Shown here one piece after another: positions 1 to 9,262 of a DNA stretch of 64,000 nt. The notes under the pieces are model-generated. The model was not told the origin of the DNA. It saw only the letters and a program-made list of their open reading frames with translations, and did not search any database. A program made the position numbers and the translations under genes. Position 1 is the stretch's first letter; the number at the start of each line of letters is the position of its first letter. This DNA comes from Acinetobacter sp. ANC 4204 (GTDB lineage Bacteria > Pseudomonadota > Gammaproteobacteria > Pseudomonadales > Moraxellaceae), in NCBI RefSeq assembly GCF_002135205.1, contig NZ_NEFZ01000009.1:62001-126000 (forward strand), written 5' to 3'.

Positions 1-249
1 GCGCCTTTCCGTATCTTTAATATCGGCAATAATAATCCTGTTAAATTGATTGAATATATTCATGCAATTGAAAAAGCATTAGATAAAGAAGCCATTTTGG
101 ACTTATTACCTTTACAAGCAGGTGATGTACCCGACACTTTTGCTTACAGTACAGCCTTGGAACAAAGTGTAGGCTATAAGCCTTCAGTTTCAGTTGAAGA
201 CGGCGTCCAACAGTTTGTACAGTGGTATCGAAATTTCTACCAAGTTTAA
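1..249 (+). CDS. UDP-glucuronate 4-epimerase-type NAD-dependent epimerase, C-terminal fragment
   Basis: The frame is open from base 1 and ends at the TAA at 247-249, so only the last 82 residues are present. The visible part ([17 protein letters not shown], then [13 protein letters not shown] and a closing [14 protein letters not shown]) is the typical C-terminus of extended short-chain dehydrogenase/reductase enzymes that convert UDP-glucuronate to UDP-galacturonate. The NAD-binding Rossmann part and the catalytic Tyr/Lys lie outside the window. With the neighbouring ATP-grasp gene and ilvE, it looks like the end of a surface-polysaccharide locus, where it would supply a nucleotide sugar for outer-core LOS. 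Another member of the SDR epimerase family is possible because the substrate-specific part is missing. Confidence 0.8.
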   Translation, partial: APFRIFNIGNNNPVKLIEYIHAIEKALDKEAILDLLPLQAGDVPDTFAYSTALEQSVGYKPSVSVEDGVQQFVQWYRNFYQV

Positions 250-282
250 AGACGAATGTGGTCATTAAACTGTACAAAATAA

Positions 283-311
283 AACCCCTAATTTTTTTAT
301 GATTAGGGGTT
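283..311 (+). terminator. Rho-independent terminator after the epimerase gene
   Basis: A perfect 10-bp stem (283-292 with 302-311) flanks a T-rich loop, 34 bases past the epimerase stop. Runs of A to the left and T to the right make it usable on both strands. It would end the leftward-lying polysaccharide operon. Confidence 0.7.
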
Positions 312-479
312 CTATTTTCCATGATATTTAAATCGACAATCTTAGATATAATCAATTTTAATTGTCAGGCTTTTTAATCATTAAAGAGCATCTGCACAGT
401 ATTCAAATAATATCCTATTTCAGAATATCGAATAATCAAATCTTTTTTAAATTAATCCAATAATACTCTGTAGGCCACA

Positions 480-1355
480 TTAAGAGCGCCATAAGGCTCC
501 CAGTTTGATATCCCACTCAGCAGGAGAAATAACCATACGCCCTGCGTTTGGTGTTAATGTAATTTCGCTAAACAGTATTGCATCTTGCGACAATAAAAAA
601 TCTATTCGGCTATAGCCATATTCCAAACAAAGTTTTTCAGATAACTCCATCATCTTCTTCATCCTGCAAGGCTCAATAACTGGTTGCGGTGTATTTTCTT
701 TCAAGTCAACGGTGAACGGCTGTAATGACCAAGAGGTATCATAAATATTTGAATATTCAGTACCATCATGCCCACGAACATCAACCTCAACATACATCGG
801 TTGCCCTTCAAAACAGTGAACTCGGCAGGTCGTAATAGTCGCAAGTGTTTCAGCATCACGATATAAATCAACATAATGCTCCGCCAAAATAAGCGGCGAA
901 ATATTTTTATAGTGCCACTCGCGTTTGCGGTAGTACATATTCATCTTTAAACTATTTTTGAGCTTAATTTCTGTCCGATTAAAATCAAATGAATCTTTAT
1001 CATGACAAATCGTAGCACTTCCACTATCGTGCGTGCATTTTAAAACAAACCTGTTTGGAAATTGATCAAAATTAATATCATTAAAATCACAATATGTCCC
1101 AATCAATGGAACCATATATTCTTCACCAATTCGATCTATCACCAGCTCTCTGACAGCGAATTTATCTGCTAATTTAGTGTGTAGTGCGCTTCTTTCAAAA
1201 ATCATTCGCGCAGTCACTTTCTCATTAAAACTTTCTGGTTGATTAAAATTTGGAGTATATCCCAATTTATTAATAAACCTTTTTGTTAGATATTTTTCAT
1301 CCGAAACAAACATCGTTCTAATTACTTTTGCTTGATATATAAGATTGTTAATCAT
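480..1355 (-). CDS. TupA-like ATP-grasp protein of polysaccharide biosynthesis
   Basis: The 291-residue product matches the TupA-like ATP-grasp family, named for teichuronopeptide synthesis and common in capsule and LOS loci. Visible signatures are the N-terminal LTKRFINKLGYTPNFNQPES segment followed by FNEKV, the central FVLKCTHDSGS stretch expected to bind ATP, and the C-terminal YSRIDFLL...LFSEITLTPNAG segment, where acidic residues would bind Mg. No signal peptide or membrane segment is seen, so it is probably cytosolic and joins an amino acid or similar group to a sugar or acid. The donor and acceptor cannot be told. It is convergent with the epimerase gene and more AT-rich than ilvE, which fits an exchangeable polysaccharide locus. 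The start codon has only a weak ribosome binding site. Confidence 0.75.
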   Translation of the reverse strand: MINNLIYQAKVIRTMFVSDEKYLTKRFINKLGYTPNFNQPESFNEKVTARMIFERSALHTKLADKFAVRELVIDRIGEEYMVPLIGTYCDFNDINFDQFPNRFVLKCTHDSGSATICHDKDSFDFNRTEIKLKNSLKMNMYYRKREWHYKNISPLILAEHYVDLYRDAETLATITTCRVHCFEGQPMYVEVDVRGHDGTEYSNIYDTSWSLQPFTVDLKENTPQPVIEPCRMKKMMELSEKLCLEYGYSRIDFLLSQDAILFSEITLTPNAGRMVISPAEWDIKLGALWRS

Positions 1356-1516
1356 TGGTTAAATTTTAAATACATCTCATTTTTACCAAATAATAACAAA
1401 TTTATTCAATTGTGTATGCTTTGTGAATATTATATTTTTTCAGAAACTAATAGATAATGTTGTATTGATCATTTTAAAATCAAAATTAGTCAATAAAAAT
1501 AAAATAGAGAAAATAA

Positions 1517-1540
1517 AAAAGGGCTCCGAAGAGCCCTTTT
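1517..1540 (-). terminator. ilvE terminator with TTCG tetraloop
   Basis: On the minus strand a 10-bp GC-rich stem (1531-1540 with 1517-1526) closes a TTCG loop and is followed by a T-rich tract. It sits 14 bases past the ilvE stop and insulates ilvE from the polysaccharide genes. Confidence 0.9.
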
Positions 1541-1553
1541 CACATCAAATTAC

Positions 1554-2480
1554 TTATTTTACATAAGTCAACCAATGTGCATATTTCGGATCTTTACCTT
1601 TAACCGCATTAAAGAATGTGGTTTGAATTTGTTCAGTAATTGGGCCACGCGTACCTGAACCGATTTCACGGTCATCATATTCACGAATTGGCGTCACTTC
1701 AGCAGCCGTTCCTGTAAAGAATGCTTCATCTGCAATATAGAACTCATCACGGGTAATACGACGCTCAACCACGTCATATCCTAAATCTTTTGCAATGGTA
1801 ATAATGGTTTGACGTGTAATACCATCCAGTGCACCACCTGCGATGTCTGGCGTATGTAATACACCATCTTTGACCAAGAATACGTTTTCACCAGAACCTT
1901 GACATACATAACCTTGTGGGTCGAGCAACATTGCTTCGTCATAACCAGAATGTGCCACTTCTTGGTGAGCCAAAATCGACAAAGTGTAATTACCTGACGC
2001 TTTTGCTTTACACATCGTCACGTTTGGATGGTGGTGAGTAAACGATGAAGTTTTCACACGAATACCTTTCGCCATCGCTTCATCACCGAGGTAGGCACCC
2101 CAACTCCATGCAGCAACAACAGCATGAATAGTATTATCTGTAGCAGCAATACCCAGCTTTTCCGAACCAATAAAGATAATTGGACGCAAGTAACAAGATG
2201 CTAATTTATTTTCACGAACCACATCAATTTGAGCTTGCTCTAGTGCTGCTTGATCAAATGGAACTTTCATTTGATAAATTTTTGCAGAGTTCAATAAACG
2301 CTTAGTGTGTTCTTTTAAACGGAAAATAGCCGTGCCATTCGGTGTTTCATAGGCACGGACACCTTCAAACACACCCATGCTGTAATGCAAGGTATGTGTT
2401 AAGACGTGAGTTTTCGCTTCACGCCAGTCAACCAATTGTCCATCTTGCCAAATAAAACCATCACGATCAGCCAAATTCAT
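1554..2480 (-). CDS. ilvE: Branched-chain amino acid aminotransferase
   Basis: This 308-residue class IV PLP-dependent aminotransferase carries out the last step of leucine, isoleucine and valine synthesis, moving an amino group between glutamate and the branched 2-oxo acids. Family marks include the N-terminal LADRDGFIWQDGQLVDW, the HTLHYSMGVFEG segment, the PLP lysine in MCKAKASGNY, and the C-terminal FFTGTAAEVTPI loop. An ATG three codons into the longest frame (2480) is preferred because family members begin MNLADRDGF. In Acinetobacter ilvE is the conserved left border of the LOS outer-core locus, which agrees with the genes beyond its terminator. It may be co-transcribed with glnE, 33 bases upstream. 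Confidence 0.95.
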   Translation of the reverse strand: MNLADRDGFIWQDGQLVDWREAKTHVLTHTLHYSMGVFEGVRAYETPNGTAIFRLKEHTKRLLNSAKIYQMKVPFDQAALEQAQIDVVRENKLASCYLRPIIFIGSEKLGIAATDNTIHAVVAAWSWGAYLGDEAMAKGIRVKTSSFTHHHPNVTMCKAKASGNYTLSILAHQEVAHSGYDEAMLLDPQGYVCQGSGENVFLVKDGVLHTPDIAGGALDGITRQTIITIAKDLGYDVVERRITRDEFYIADEAFFTGTAAEVTPIREYDDREIGSGTRGPITEQIQTTFFNAVKGKDPKYAHWLTYVK

Positions 2481-2513
2481 GACACACACTCCAAATTTAT
2501 ATACACAGTCATG

Positions 2514-5258
2514 TTACCCAATGCTCACAATTGAGCTTGGATCAATTAATCTTTGCCATAATTTGCAAACGATCACTCGGGTATCGCGCCAGTCCGCAGC
2601 ATTTACTTGCATGGATTGATTCGCAAGGGCTAAGCGGTGGCTCTCGGCTCGTTCACTGAGATAAGCTTGAATCAATGCGGTCGCATCGTCGCTGGATAAG
2701 CAACTGGCTTTTGCGGCGTCTTCAAGGATTCGTACATTGTCGGAATAATGGGCAAGATCTGGATGAGACCCACTCCACGCCAACACAGCATACTGTGCCA
2801 TAAATTCGATATCGACGATACCACCTGCGTCTTGTTTTAAATGAAAAATTCCATCTTTTTGTTGTTCTTTAGAAGAACCCAAATGGTCTTTCATTTTCTG
2901 ACGCATGTTCAACACTTCTGCACGTACATTTTCTTCATCACGCGGTTGCGTCAAAATTTGGCAACGCAGTGCTTCAAACTTATCACGTAGGCTGGCCTCA
3001 CCTGCAATCGAACGAGCACGCACCAATGCTTGATGCTCCCACATCCATGCACTTTTCAATTGATATTGCTCAAAAGCCTTTAAACTCGTCACCAATACCC
3101 CAGCTTCCCCTGATGGACGTAAGCGGGTATCAATTTCATAAACCCGACCATCAAGCGTTTGAGTCGTCATTAGTGACATAAATTTCTGAGCTACCCGCAT
3201 GGCAAATTCAAATCCACTGATGGCCTTTAACCCATCAGTATCAGCCTGCTCATCCATATAATGAATAAAGACCAAATCTAAGTCTGAGCCATAACCCAGT
3301 TCGATCCCGCCAACTTTACCGTAGCCCACGACTGCAAATGCCAAATGATCAATCGAACAACGTTGACCGTCCGTATCAAGCGGATAACCATGTTTCTTTG
3401 CGGTGATTTGGTAAGCCAAATTCAAAGTTGTACTGACCGAAACCTCTGCAATATCCGTCAAAGCATCAGATACTTTCATCAATGGGCTTTCTGCCAAGAC
3501 ATCGCTAGCCGCGACTGCCAACACATTGGATTTTTTGAATAGGCGCAGTACACGCATCAAGTCTTCAACATCATCCAGCTCAATGCGGAGTAACTGTTGA
3601 CGTAGCGAATCTTCCAAATCTTGACGGCGAGGCAGCTCAAAATCCATTGACAAAAATTCATCCAACAAGACTGGATAGTGAGTTAATTCTTCACAAATCC
3701 ATGGGCTCACTGTTGCCATTTTGACTAAGCGTTGTAAAGCCCCTTTGCTCTCAATCAACATGACCAAATATACGGTGCGTCGCATCACTGACTCCACCAA
3801 GGGCATGAGACGTAGCAATGCGGCTTGTGGTTTATCTGACTGTAAAATCGCTTCAATCAAATGTGGCCAAAACATCTTTAAACGTTGTACCGCTTTGGCA
3901 GGCAGCTTTTTCAACGCATGACCATGCCAAAACTCGTGTATAAGATTTTTCGCCCCCTCATCCAAGACTTCATTTAAACGCGTCTCAAGTTGACTAAAAC
4001 TTTCCACAAAAGGGTCATGTTCTTTTTCTTTAATTAAATGCTCAAACTGGTAAATGACTTTGGCGCGCTTTTGGTTTAAATACTCAATAAATGTATCCCA
4101 ACTTGCGAAGCCCAAAGTATCAATCATACGCTGACGCAGTTCAGGTTCTGTTGGTAAAGACTGGGTTTGTTGATCATTCAAGGCTTGAATCGCATGCTCT
4201 ACACGGCGCAAAAACAAATAAGCATCTTCTAGCTCATTGACTGCTTGCCCATCCAGTAGACCCACTTCACCCAAATGATGCAAGCTGACTAAACATTGAC
4301 GGTCTTGTAACTCTAATTTTGCCCCGCCATAAATTAATTGGAACACTTGTACAATAAATTCGACTTCACGAATACCGCCCGCACCTAACTTAATATCGTC
4401 TTCAATATTACGGCGTAGCACCTCACGCTCAATCATGGCTTTCATTTCGCGCATGGCTTCAAAAGCAGTGTAATCGACATACTTACGGAATACGAAAGGA
4501 CGAGTCATGCCCAATAACGCATTCCCCTCTTTTCCACCCGTAACAATTCGCGCCTTGATCCACGCATAGCGCTCCCACTCGCGCCCATGCTGACTTAAAT
4601 ATTTTTCCAGAGCGGCATGACTAATCGCCAGTGCTGAACCGTCACCCCAAGGACGCAAACGCATATCTACACGGAAAACAAAACCATCCGCAGTGATATG
4701 GTCCAGCAAATAAATCAGCTTCTGTCCCCACAAAATACAAAACTGTTGTACATCAATACACTTGCGCCCATCTGTTTCACCCTGCTCGTCAAAGGCAAAA
4801 ATCAGATCAATATCACTGGACAAATTCAGCTCTTGTGCACCGAGTTTCCCCATCGCAACCACGATTAAATCTTGAAGTTTATGGTTATAGCCTACAGGTT
4901 GCCCATATTTAGCAATCAAGGGTACTAATGCAAATTCTTTAGCAACGCATATCGCCGCATCAGCAAAATCAGAGAGCTCGCGCGTCAAGGTCATCACATC
5001 AATCAACTGATTGGCATCTTGCCAAATCCAACGAAACATGAGGCGTGCCCGTAAAACACGGAGTGCGCGCATCCATGTATTTTCATCACTTATATCTTGT
5101 AAAGTCTGCTGAACTACAGCAAAAATTTGTTCGGTCGTCAGTGGCTGAGAAAACTGATCAATAGCATAATCTTTTTCGATATCAATATGATGTATAGATA
5201 GGACTTGTTCAGCATATTGACTTGCGCGCAATGTCTTTTGCAATTGCTCAGCATTCAT
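2514..5258 (-). CDS. glnE: Bifunctional glutamine synthetase adenylyltransferase / adenylyl-removing enzyme
   Basis: The 914-residue protein has the double nucleotidyltransferase layout of GlnE. The first domain holds MGKLGAQELN followed by SSDIDLIFAFDEQG at about residues 140-165; the second holds YGKVGGIELGYGSDLDLVF in the last third. Each is followed by a helical GlnD-PII-uridylyltransferase-like domain (for example GAGGIREVEFIVQ and QDAGGIVDIEFMAQ). The enzyme adenylylates glutamine synthetase under nitrogen excess and removes the AMP under limitation, in response to PII and glutamine. The chosen ATG (5258) drops a five-codon extension so that the product starts MNAEQLQKTL. ilvE follows on the same strand, so the two may form a transcription unit. 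Confidence 0.95.
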   Translation of the reverse strand: MNAEQLQKTLRASQYAEQVLSIHHIDIEKDYAIDQFSQPLTTEQIFAVVQQTLQDISDENTWMRALRVLRARLMFRWIWQDANQLIDVMTLTRELSDFADAAICVAKEFALVPLIAKYGQPVGYNHKLQDLIVVAMGKLGAQELNLSSDIDLIFAFDEQGETDGRKCIDVQQFCILWGQKLIYLLDHITADGFVFRVDMRLRPWGDGSALAISHAALEKYLSQHGREWERYAWIKARIVTGGKEGNALLGMTRPFVFRKYVDYTAFEAMREMKAMIEREVLRRNIEDDIKLGAGGIREVEFIVQVFQLIYGGAKLELQDRQCLVSLHHLGEVGLLDGQAVNELEDAYLFLRRVEHAIQALNDQQTQSLPTEPELRQRMIDTLGFASWDTFIEYLNQKRAKVIYQFEHLIKEKEHDPFVESFSQLETRLNEVLDEGAKNLIHEFWHGHALKKLPAKAVQRLKMFWPHLIEAILQSDKPQAALLRLMPLVESVMRRTVYLVMLIESKGALQRLVKMATVSPWICEELTHYPVLLDEFLSMDFELPRRQDLEDSLRQQLLRIELDDVEDLMRVLRLFKKSNVLAVAASDVLAESPLMKVSDALTDIAEVSVSTTLNLAYQITAKKHGYPLDTDGQRCSIDHLAFAVVGYGKVGGIELGYGSDLDLVFIHYMDEQADTDGLKAISGFEFAMRVAQKFMSLMTTQTLDGRVYEIDTRLRPSGEAGVLVTSLKAFEQYQLKSAWMWEHQALVRARSIAGEASLRDKFEALRCQILTQPRDEENVRAEVLNMRQKMKDHLGSSKEQQKDGIFHLKQDAGGIVDIEFMAQYAVLAWSGSHPDLAHYSDNVRILEDAAKASCLSSDDATALIQAYLSERAESHRLALANQSMQVNAADWRDTRVIVCKLWQRLIDPSSIVSIG

Positions 5259-5340
5259 GATCGACCCTTTCACATTATTTTGGTTATTTATAACAGCAGA
5301 TCATGATATTAAGCGAATTATTTTTATAAAGAAAACATGA

Positions 5341-6609
5341 TTATTCAATAAATTCTTGTTGGGGCGAAACCAAAGACAAAGCTTGGTGTGCGCTGTTTGA
5401 GCGCGGTAAGCTGACGATGAAGGTTGACCCAACGCCCTCTTTAGACGTTACAGAAATTTCGCCTTTATTTAAGTCAACGAAACGTTTGCAGAGTACTAAT
5501 CCTAGACCCGTACCTTTTTCCCCCGCTGTACCTTTAAAGCTAATCGTCAACTTCGGTTCAAATAATGATTCAATTTGCCCATGCGTCATGCCTAAACCTG
5601 TGTCTTGAATATAAATATCAATAAAGTCATCGCGCTGTTTGGCATCAATCGTTACCACACCATTGCCATGCATATGGGTGAATTTGAGTGCATTTGAGAC
5701 CAAGTTCTGAATGACAGAAGTCACCATATTGATATCGGCAAAAATTCTTAAATCATCAGGGACACGGTCGATCAGTTGAATATTTTTATTGACCGCTAGA
5801 CCATTTAGTACATCAAAGACAATTTGTGAAGACTGTTTAAGTTTATAATGAATCGGATGGTAGAAAGAACGCCCTCCCTCCGCCATAGCCCAATTCAGCA
5901 AGCTTTCTAACAAGCTATAAGTCGATTGGGCAGTATCATGTAAATAGTCTGCAATACTTTGTATACCCAACTCATCCAAACTCTCACGCTCATCTGCCAA
6001 AACTTCTGAGAAACCGATTAAACCATGAAATGGTGCCCTTAAATCATGTGCAATAATTTGAAAGAATTTGGTTTTACTTACATTCATTGCAACTTGCTGC
6101 TCATATAACTCCTTAAGTTCTGCATTTTCCATACGCAAATACAGAATATTAAGAAAACTCATTGCAAGCTCTTTCACACTGTCAATCGCATCTCGATCAA
6201 AAGCATCCTGTTGCTCATCAAACAAAATCAACTGACCAATCGACTTTGCATCCTCTTTTAAGTCTATTGCGACCATTCGATGATGCACAAAGCCCAAATC
6301 GGAGAGAGATTGCGACATTTTTTTATAATTTGGATGTTGTACATCTATAAAGAAATGGTCATCAAAATAAACTGAAAAATTGCTTTCAGCGGGTCGATGA
6401 ACAGCGTTAAAGGAATTTTGAGCAACATACCAAATATAAGGCTCATCTATAAATGTTAAAATCGCTGTTCTTGCTCGCAAAATTTTTCTTGCAAACTTAA
6501 GGAAGCTTTGAATTTTGTTATCTTGAGTATTTACACCCAATAATAAAGATAAGTGACAAGCACTCAATTGTTCTGTATCAGACCCGATTTCCAGTAAATG
6601 AATACTCAT
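5341..6609 (-). CDS. GAF-domain sensor histidine kinase (orphan)
   Basis: The 422 residues show an N-terminal GAF-like sensory domain (about 25-165, including ARTAILTFIDEPYIWYVA), a short coiled linker, a HisKA dimerisation domain with the phospho-accepting His188 in FFQIIAHDLRAPFHG, and a HATPase domain with N box (QNLVSNALKF, about 301-310), G1 box DTGLGM (336-341) and G2 box GTGLGL (366-371). There is no signal peptide or membrane segment, so the kinase should be cytosolic and sense an internal cue. No response regulator lies next to it: glnE is downstream and tRNA-Leu upstream. Its partner is therefore encoded elsewhere. The ligand of the GAF domain cannot be predicted. Confidence 0.85.
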   Translation of the reverse strand: MSIHLLEIGSDTEQLSACHLSLLLGVNTQDNKIQSFLKFARKILRARTAILTFIDEPYIWYVAQNSFNAVHRPAESNFSVYFDDHFFIDVQHPNYKKMSQSLSDLGFVHHRMVAIDLKEDAKSIGQLILFDEQQDAFDRDAIDSVKELAMSFLNILYLRMENAELKELYEQQVAMNVSKTKFFQIIAHDLRAPFHGLIGFSEVLADERESLDELGIQSIADYLHDTAQSTYSLLESLLNWAMAEGGRSFYHPIHYKLKQSSQIVFDVLNGLAVNKNIQLIDRVPDDLRIFADINMVTSVIQNLVSNALKFTHMHGNGVVTIDAKQRDDFIDIYIQDTGLGMTHGQIESLFEPKLTISFKGTAGEKGTGLGLVLCKRFVDLNKGEISVTSKEGVGSTFIVSLPRSNSAHQALSLVSPQQEFIE

Positions 6610-6847
6610 TTCTGCCTCATCTTTTGTGATTTTATCGGCACAAACCCATTATTTATTCTATGTATTAGCAAACTTTCACTATTAAAACAATATAAAAATA
6701 CAACAATACGATGATGGCATTTAACAAAAAAATCAACTATGGCGAGACTTTATCTTTGGATTTATTTTACTATTTGAAAAAACATGATTTATCTGTACTT
6801 TTATAACTTCAAGTCATCAACAGCCTCAGCCATAAATTTCCGGCAAT
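6610..6847. other. Intergenic stretch between the histidine kinase and tRNA-Leu
   Basis: AT-rich spacer without a credible reading frame. It should hold the promoter of the leftward histidine kinase gene, but no convincing -35/-10 pair was identified. Confidence 0.4.
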
Positions 6848-6850
6848 AAA

Positions 6851-6880
6851 AAACCCCAAGACTGAATATGCTTGGGGTTT
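6851..6880 (-). terminator. Terminator of tRNA-Leu
   Basis: A perfect 10-bp stem (6851-6860 with 6871-6880) with a 10-base loop; read on the minus strand it is followed by TTTTATTG. It lies ten bases past the tRNA 3' end. Confidence 0.85.
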
Positions 6881-6889
6881 TTAATATCT

Positions 6890-6977
6890 TGGTCCCGAGG
6901 GTCGGACTCGAACCGACACGTCATCTCTGACAGCGGATTTTGAGTCCGCCGCGTCTACCAATTTCACCACCTCGGGA
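6890..6977 (-). tRNA. tRNA-Leu(CAA)
   Basis: Read on the minus strand, the sequence folds as a class II tRNA. The acceptor stem TCCCGAG pairs with CTCGGGA, followed by an encoded CCA (6890-6892). The D arm has GGTAGACGC. The anticodon stem GCGGA/TCCGC closes the loop CTCAAAA, with anticodon CAA, and a long variable arm precedes the T arm GGTTCGAGTCC. CAA decodes UUG leucine codons. It is a single tRNA gene with its own terminator. Confidence 0.96.
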
Positions 6978-7159
6978 AGGTGTTGATGCGTATATTAAAC
7001 TTTTTGAAAAACTTGTCAACGTAAGTTGATGACAATTGTCTATTTTTAAGTCACATGTGCTTTTTTAGCTTTATATTTGTGCAATATCAGCGTTCATGTC
7101 CAAAAAAGCATATACTAGCGCCAATTTTATATCCTCTATTTTGACGCTGCTTTTCCATC

Positions 7160-8200
7160 ATGCAACTTTCTGATTTTAATTTTGACCTCCCCGATGAACT
7201 CATTGCTCGTTATCCTTTAAACACGCGCAGTGCTTCTCGTCTTTTACACCTCGATGCACAAGGTCGATACCACGACCACCAATTTACCGATATTCTCGAA
7301 TTACTCAATGAAGGCGATTTATTGGTGCTCAATGACACCAAAGTGATGAAAGCACGTCTCAAAGGTAAGCGTGCTAGTGGTGGTGCAGTCGAAGTTCTGG
7401 TCGAACGCATGCAAGATGCATTTATTGCACACTGTCACATAAAAGCCAGCAACACACCCAAAGCGGGAGCTGAACTTTTTATTGGCCCAGATGCTGTTAA
7501 AGTCACGGTGCTAGGTCGTCATGAAAATTTATTTATTGTGAAGTTTTCGCAGCCAATTCTCAATGTTTTGGATTTATACGGCCAACTACCCATTCCGCCG
7601 TACTTTAACCGCGAAGCCGAAGCGATTGATACCGAGCGCTATCAAACAGTATTTAATGATCCAACCAAGTTAGCCAGTGTCGCGGCACCGACCGCAAGTC
7701 TACACTTCGATCAAAAACTGTTAGATCAGCTTGCAGCTAAAGGCATTCAAAAAACGTTTGTCACTTTACACGTGGGTGCAGGCACCTTTCTGCCTGTACG
7801 TACCGATGACATTGCCAATCACATTATGCATAGTGAATGGTGTGATGTTCCTGAGCATTCAGTTGAGCTTATTCGTCAAACCAAAGCGCGTGGTAATAAA
7901 GTCATTTCTGTCGGAACGACAGCGACACGTGCGGTTGAAAGTGCAGCGCAGGCACATGATGGTGAACTGAAAGCTTGGACTGGAGATACCCAAATTTTTA
8001 TCTACCCAGGTTATGAGTTCAAAGTGGTGGATCGTCTTATCACCAACTTCCATCTGCCTGAATCGACTCTCTTGATGTTGGTTTCAGCGCTGTCAAATCG
8101 TGATAATATTTTGATGGCTTATCAACATGCAGTTGCAAACCAGTACCGCTTCTTTAGTTATGGCGATGCCATGTTAGTCGACCAACTTCAACCCAAATAA
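7160..8200 (+). CDS. queA: S-adenosylmethionine:tRNA ribosyltransferase-isomerase
   Basis: QueA transfers the ribose part of SAM to 7-aminomethyl-7-deazaguanine in tRNA to form epoxyqueuosine. The 346-residue product has the usual family length and starts [20 protein letters not shown], with [38 protein letters not shown] and [17 protein letters not shown], all highly conserved in QueA. Tgt, the preceding enzyme of the same pathway, is about 2 kb downstream on the same strand, separated by an unrelated gene pair. A TATACT hexamer at 7111-7116 could be the -10 box, though no good -35 was found. Confidence 0.97.
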   Translation: MQLSDFNFDLPDELIARYPLNTRSASRLLHLDAQGRYHDHQFTDILELLNEGDLLVLNDTKVMKARLKGKRASGGAVEVLVERMQDAFIAHCHIKASNTPKAGAELFIGPDAVKVTVLGRHENLFIVKFSQPILNVLDLYGQLPIPPYFNREAEAIDTERYQTVFNDPTKLASVAAPTASLHFDQKLLDQLAAKGIQKTFVTLHVGAGTFLPVRTDDIANHIMHSEWCDVPEHSVELIRQTKARGNKVISVGTTATRAVESAAQAHDGELKAWTGDTQIFIYPGYEFKVVDRLITNFHLPESTLLMLVSALSNRDNILMAYQHAVANQYRFFSYGDAMLVDQLQPK

Positions 8201-8208
8201 GAAGAACC

Positions 8209-9237
8209 ATGCCTCTCGATACGATCAAACATTCTATTCATATTCGACGTAAAAAGAATCAGGTCGTGTTTGATAATATCGACAGGCTTTGGGACATTGC
8301 TCGGAGTGCGGACACTGCCCAAGAAATCTTGGATCGGTTGCATCCATGGAAAGCACCGATTACCCTTAAATTTGAAAATGTGTTGCCCATTCTACTGGGA
8401 ATAATCGGCATTTTTTTTATTGTGCCTGTGTTTTTTGCAGGACAACATATTTGGACATTATTTAGCTTTTTATTTGGCTTAGCTTGCTTGCTTTGGGCCT
8501 ATTTAAGTTATGAACAGGATGATGCCCTTGAGGAAGTCATAGACCACCTCGAAAAGCAAATTATTCATAAAAAATATCAGCTCAATGAGTTCACACCACC
8601 GCAGTACATTGGTGTTCCGCTACAACCTGCGTATTTTATCCCACAACTCAAACAATTGTTTCCGATCTTTAACCAAGGAACCATCAGTAATGATATTCCC
8701 TACTATGCCAGCACGATTTGGCAGGATGAGGACGGACAACAACATCAGGTCTTATTATTTCAATATCACTTTGTCGATGAAATTCGGGTGCGAGACAAAG
8801 ATGGCAATGAAATGAAAGTCAAAGAAGTGCACAAAGACCTATGGGGATGTTTTGTGTTTGATGTACCGACTCAAGGGATTGCCATCACAGCATACAATAA
8901 AAAATTTTATTATCCTTATAGCTTTCCGTGGCATAGCAGTGACATTCAAATCAACCAAAAGCTCAAATTTTTTGGTGCCGACCAAATGCACATGGCTAAA
9001 CTGCTATCACCTGCTTTTGTATTACGTGTCGCTGACTTCTTCCAATCACGTGAAGGTGATTTACTCTTTCATCCTGAAAAAAATATTTTGTGCTATATCA
9101 GCCCGCAAGACCTGTTTGAAATATCCAGTAAAGCAAAAAAAATCAATGACATTTCGACATTGCGTGGACACTTACGTACTTTTAAATTACCTTATCTAGA
9201 GCGTTTAGAATCCGATCTAACGCAATTTTTAAAATAA
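8209..9237 (+). CDS. Membrane protein of unknown function paired with LemA
   Basis: The 342-residue product is not assigned to a family with certainty. A basic N-terminus (HIRRKKNQ) precedes two membrane segments at about residues 60-80 and 84-103 (VLPILLGIIGIFFIVPVFF and WTLFSFLFGLACLLWAYLSY), which leaves a large C-terminal domain of roughly 235 residues on the cytosolic side. That domain is rich in aromatic residues and has no recognised catalytic motif. It starts eight bases after queA and ends just before lemA, so queA, this gene and lemA may share a transcript. LemA proteins are often encoded with a two-membrane-segment partner (DUF3137-like), and this gene occupies that place. Equating it with DUF3137 is inference only. 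Confidence 0.6.
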   Translation: MPLDTIKHSIHIRRKKNQVVFDNIDRLWDIARSADTAQEILDRLHPWKAPITLKFENVLPILLGIIGIFFIVPVFFAGQHIWTLFSFLFGLACLLWAYLSYEQDDALEEVIDHLEKQIIHKKYQLNEFTPPQYIGVPLQPAYFIPQLKQLFPIFNQGTISNDIPYYASTIWQDEDGQQHQVLLFQYHFVDEIRVRDKDGNEMKVKEVHKDLWGCFVFDVPTQGIAITAYNKKFYYPYSFPWHSSDIQINQKLKFFGADQMHMAKLLSPAFVLRVADFFQSREGDLLFHPEKNILCYISPQDLFEISSKAKKINDISTLRGHLRTFKLPYLERLESDLTQFLK

Positions 9238-9262
9238 TGATATTTTGCCGTTAGAGGGTCGT

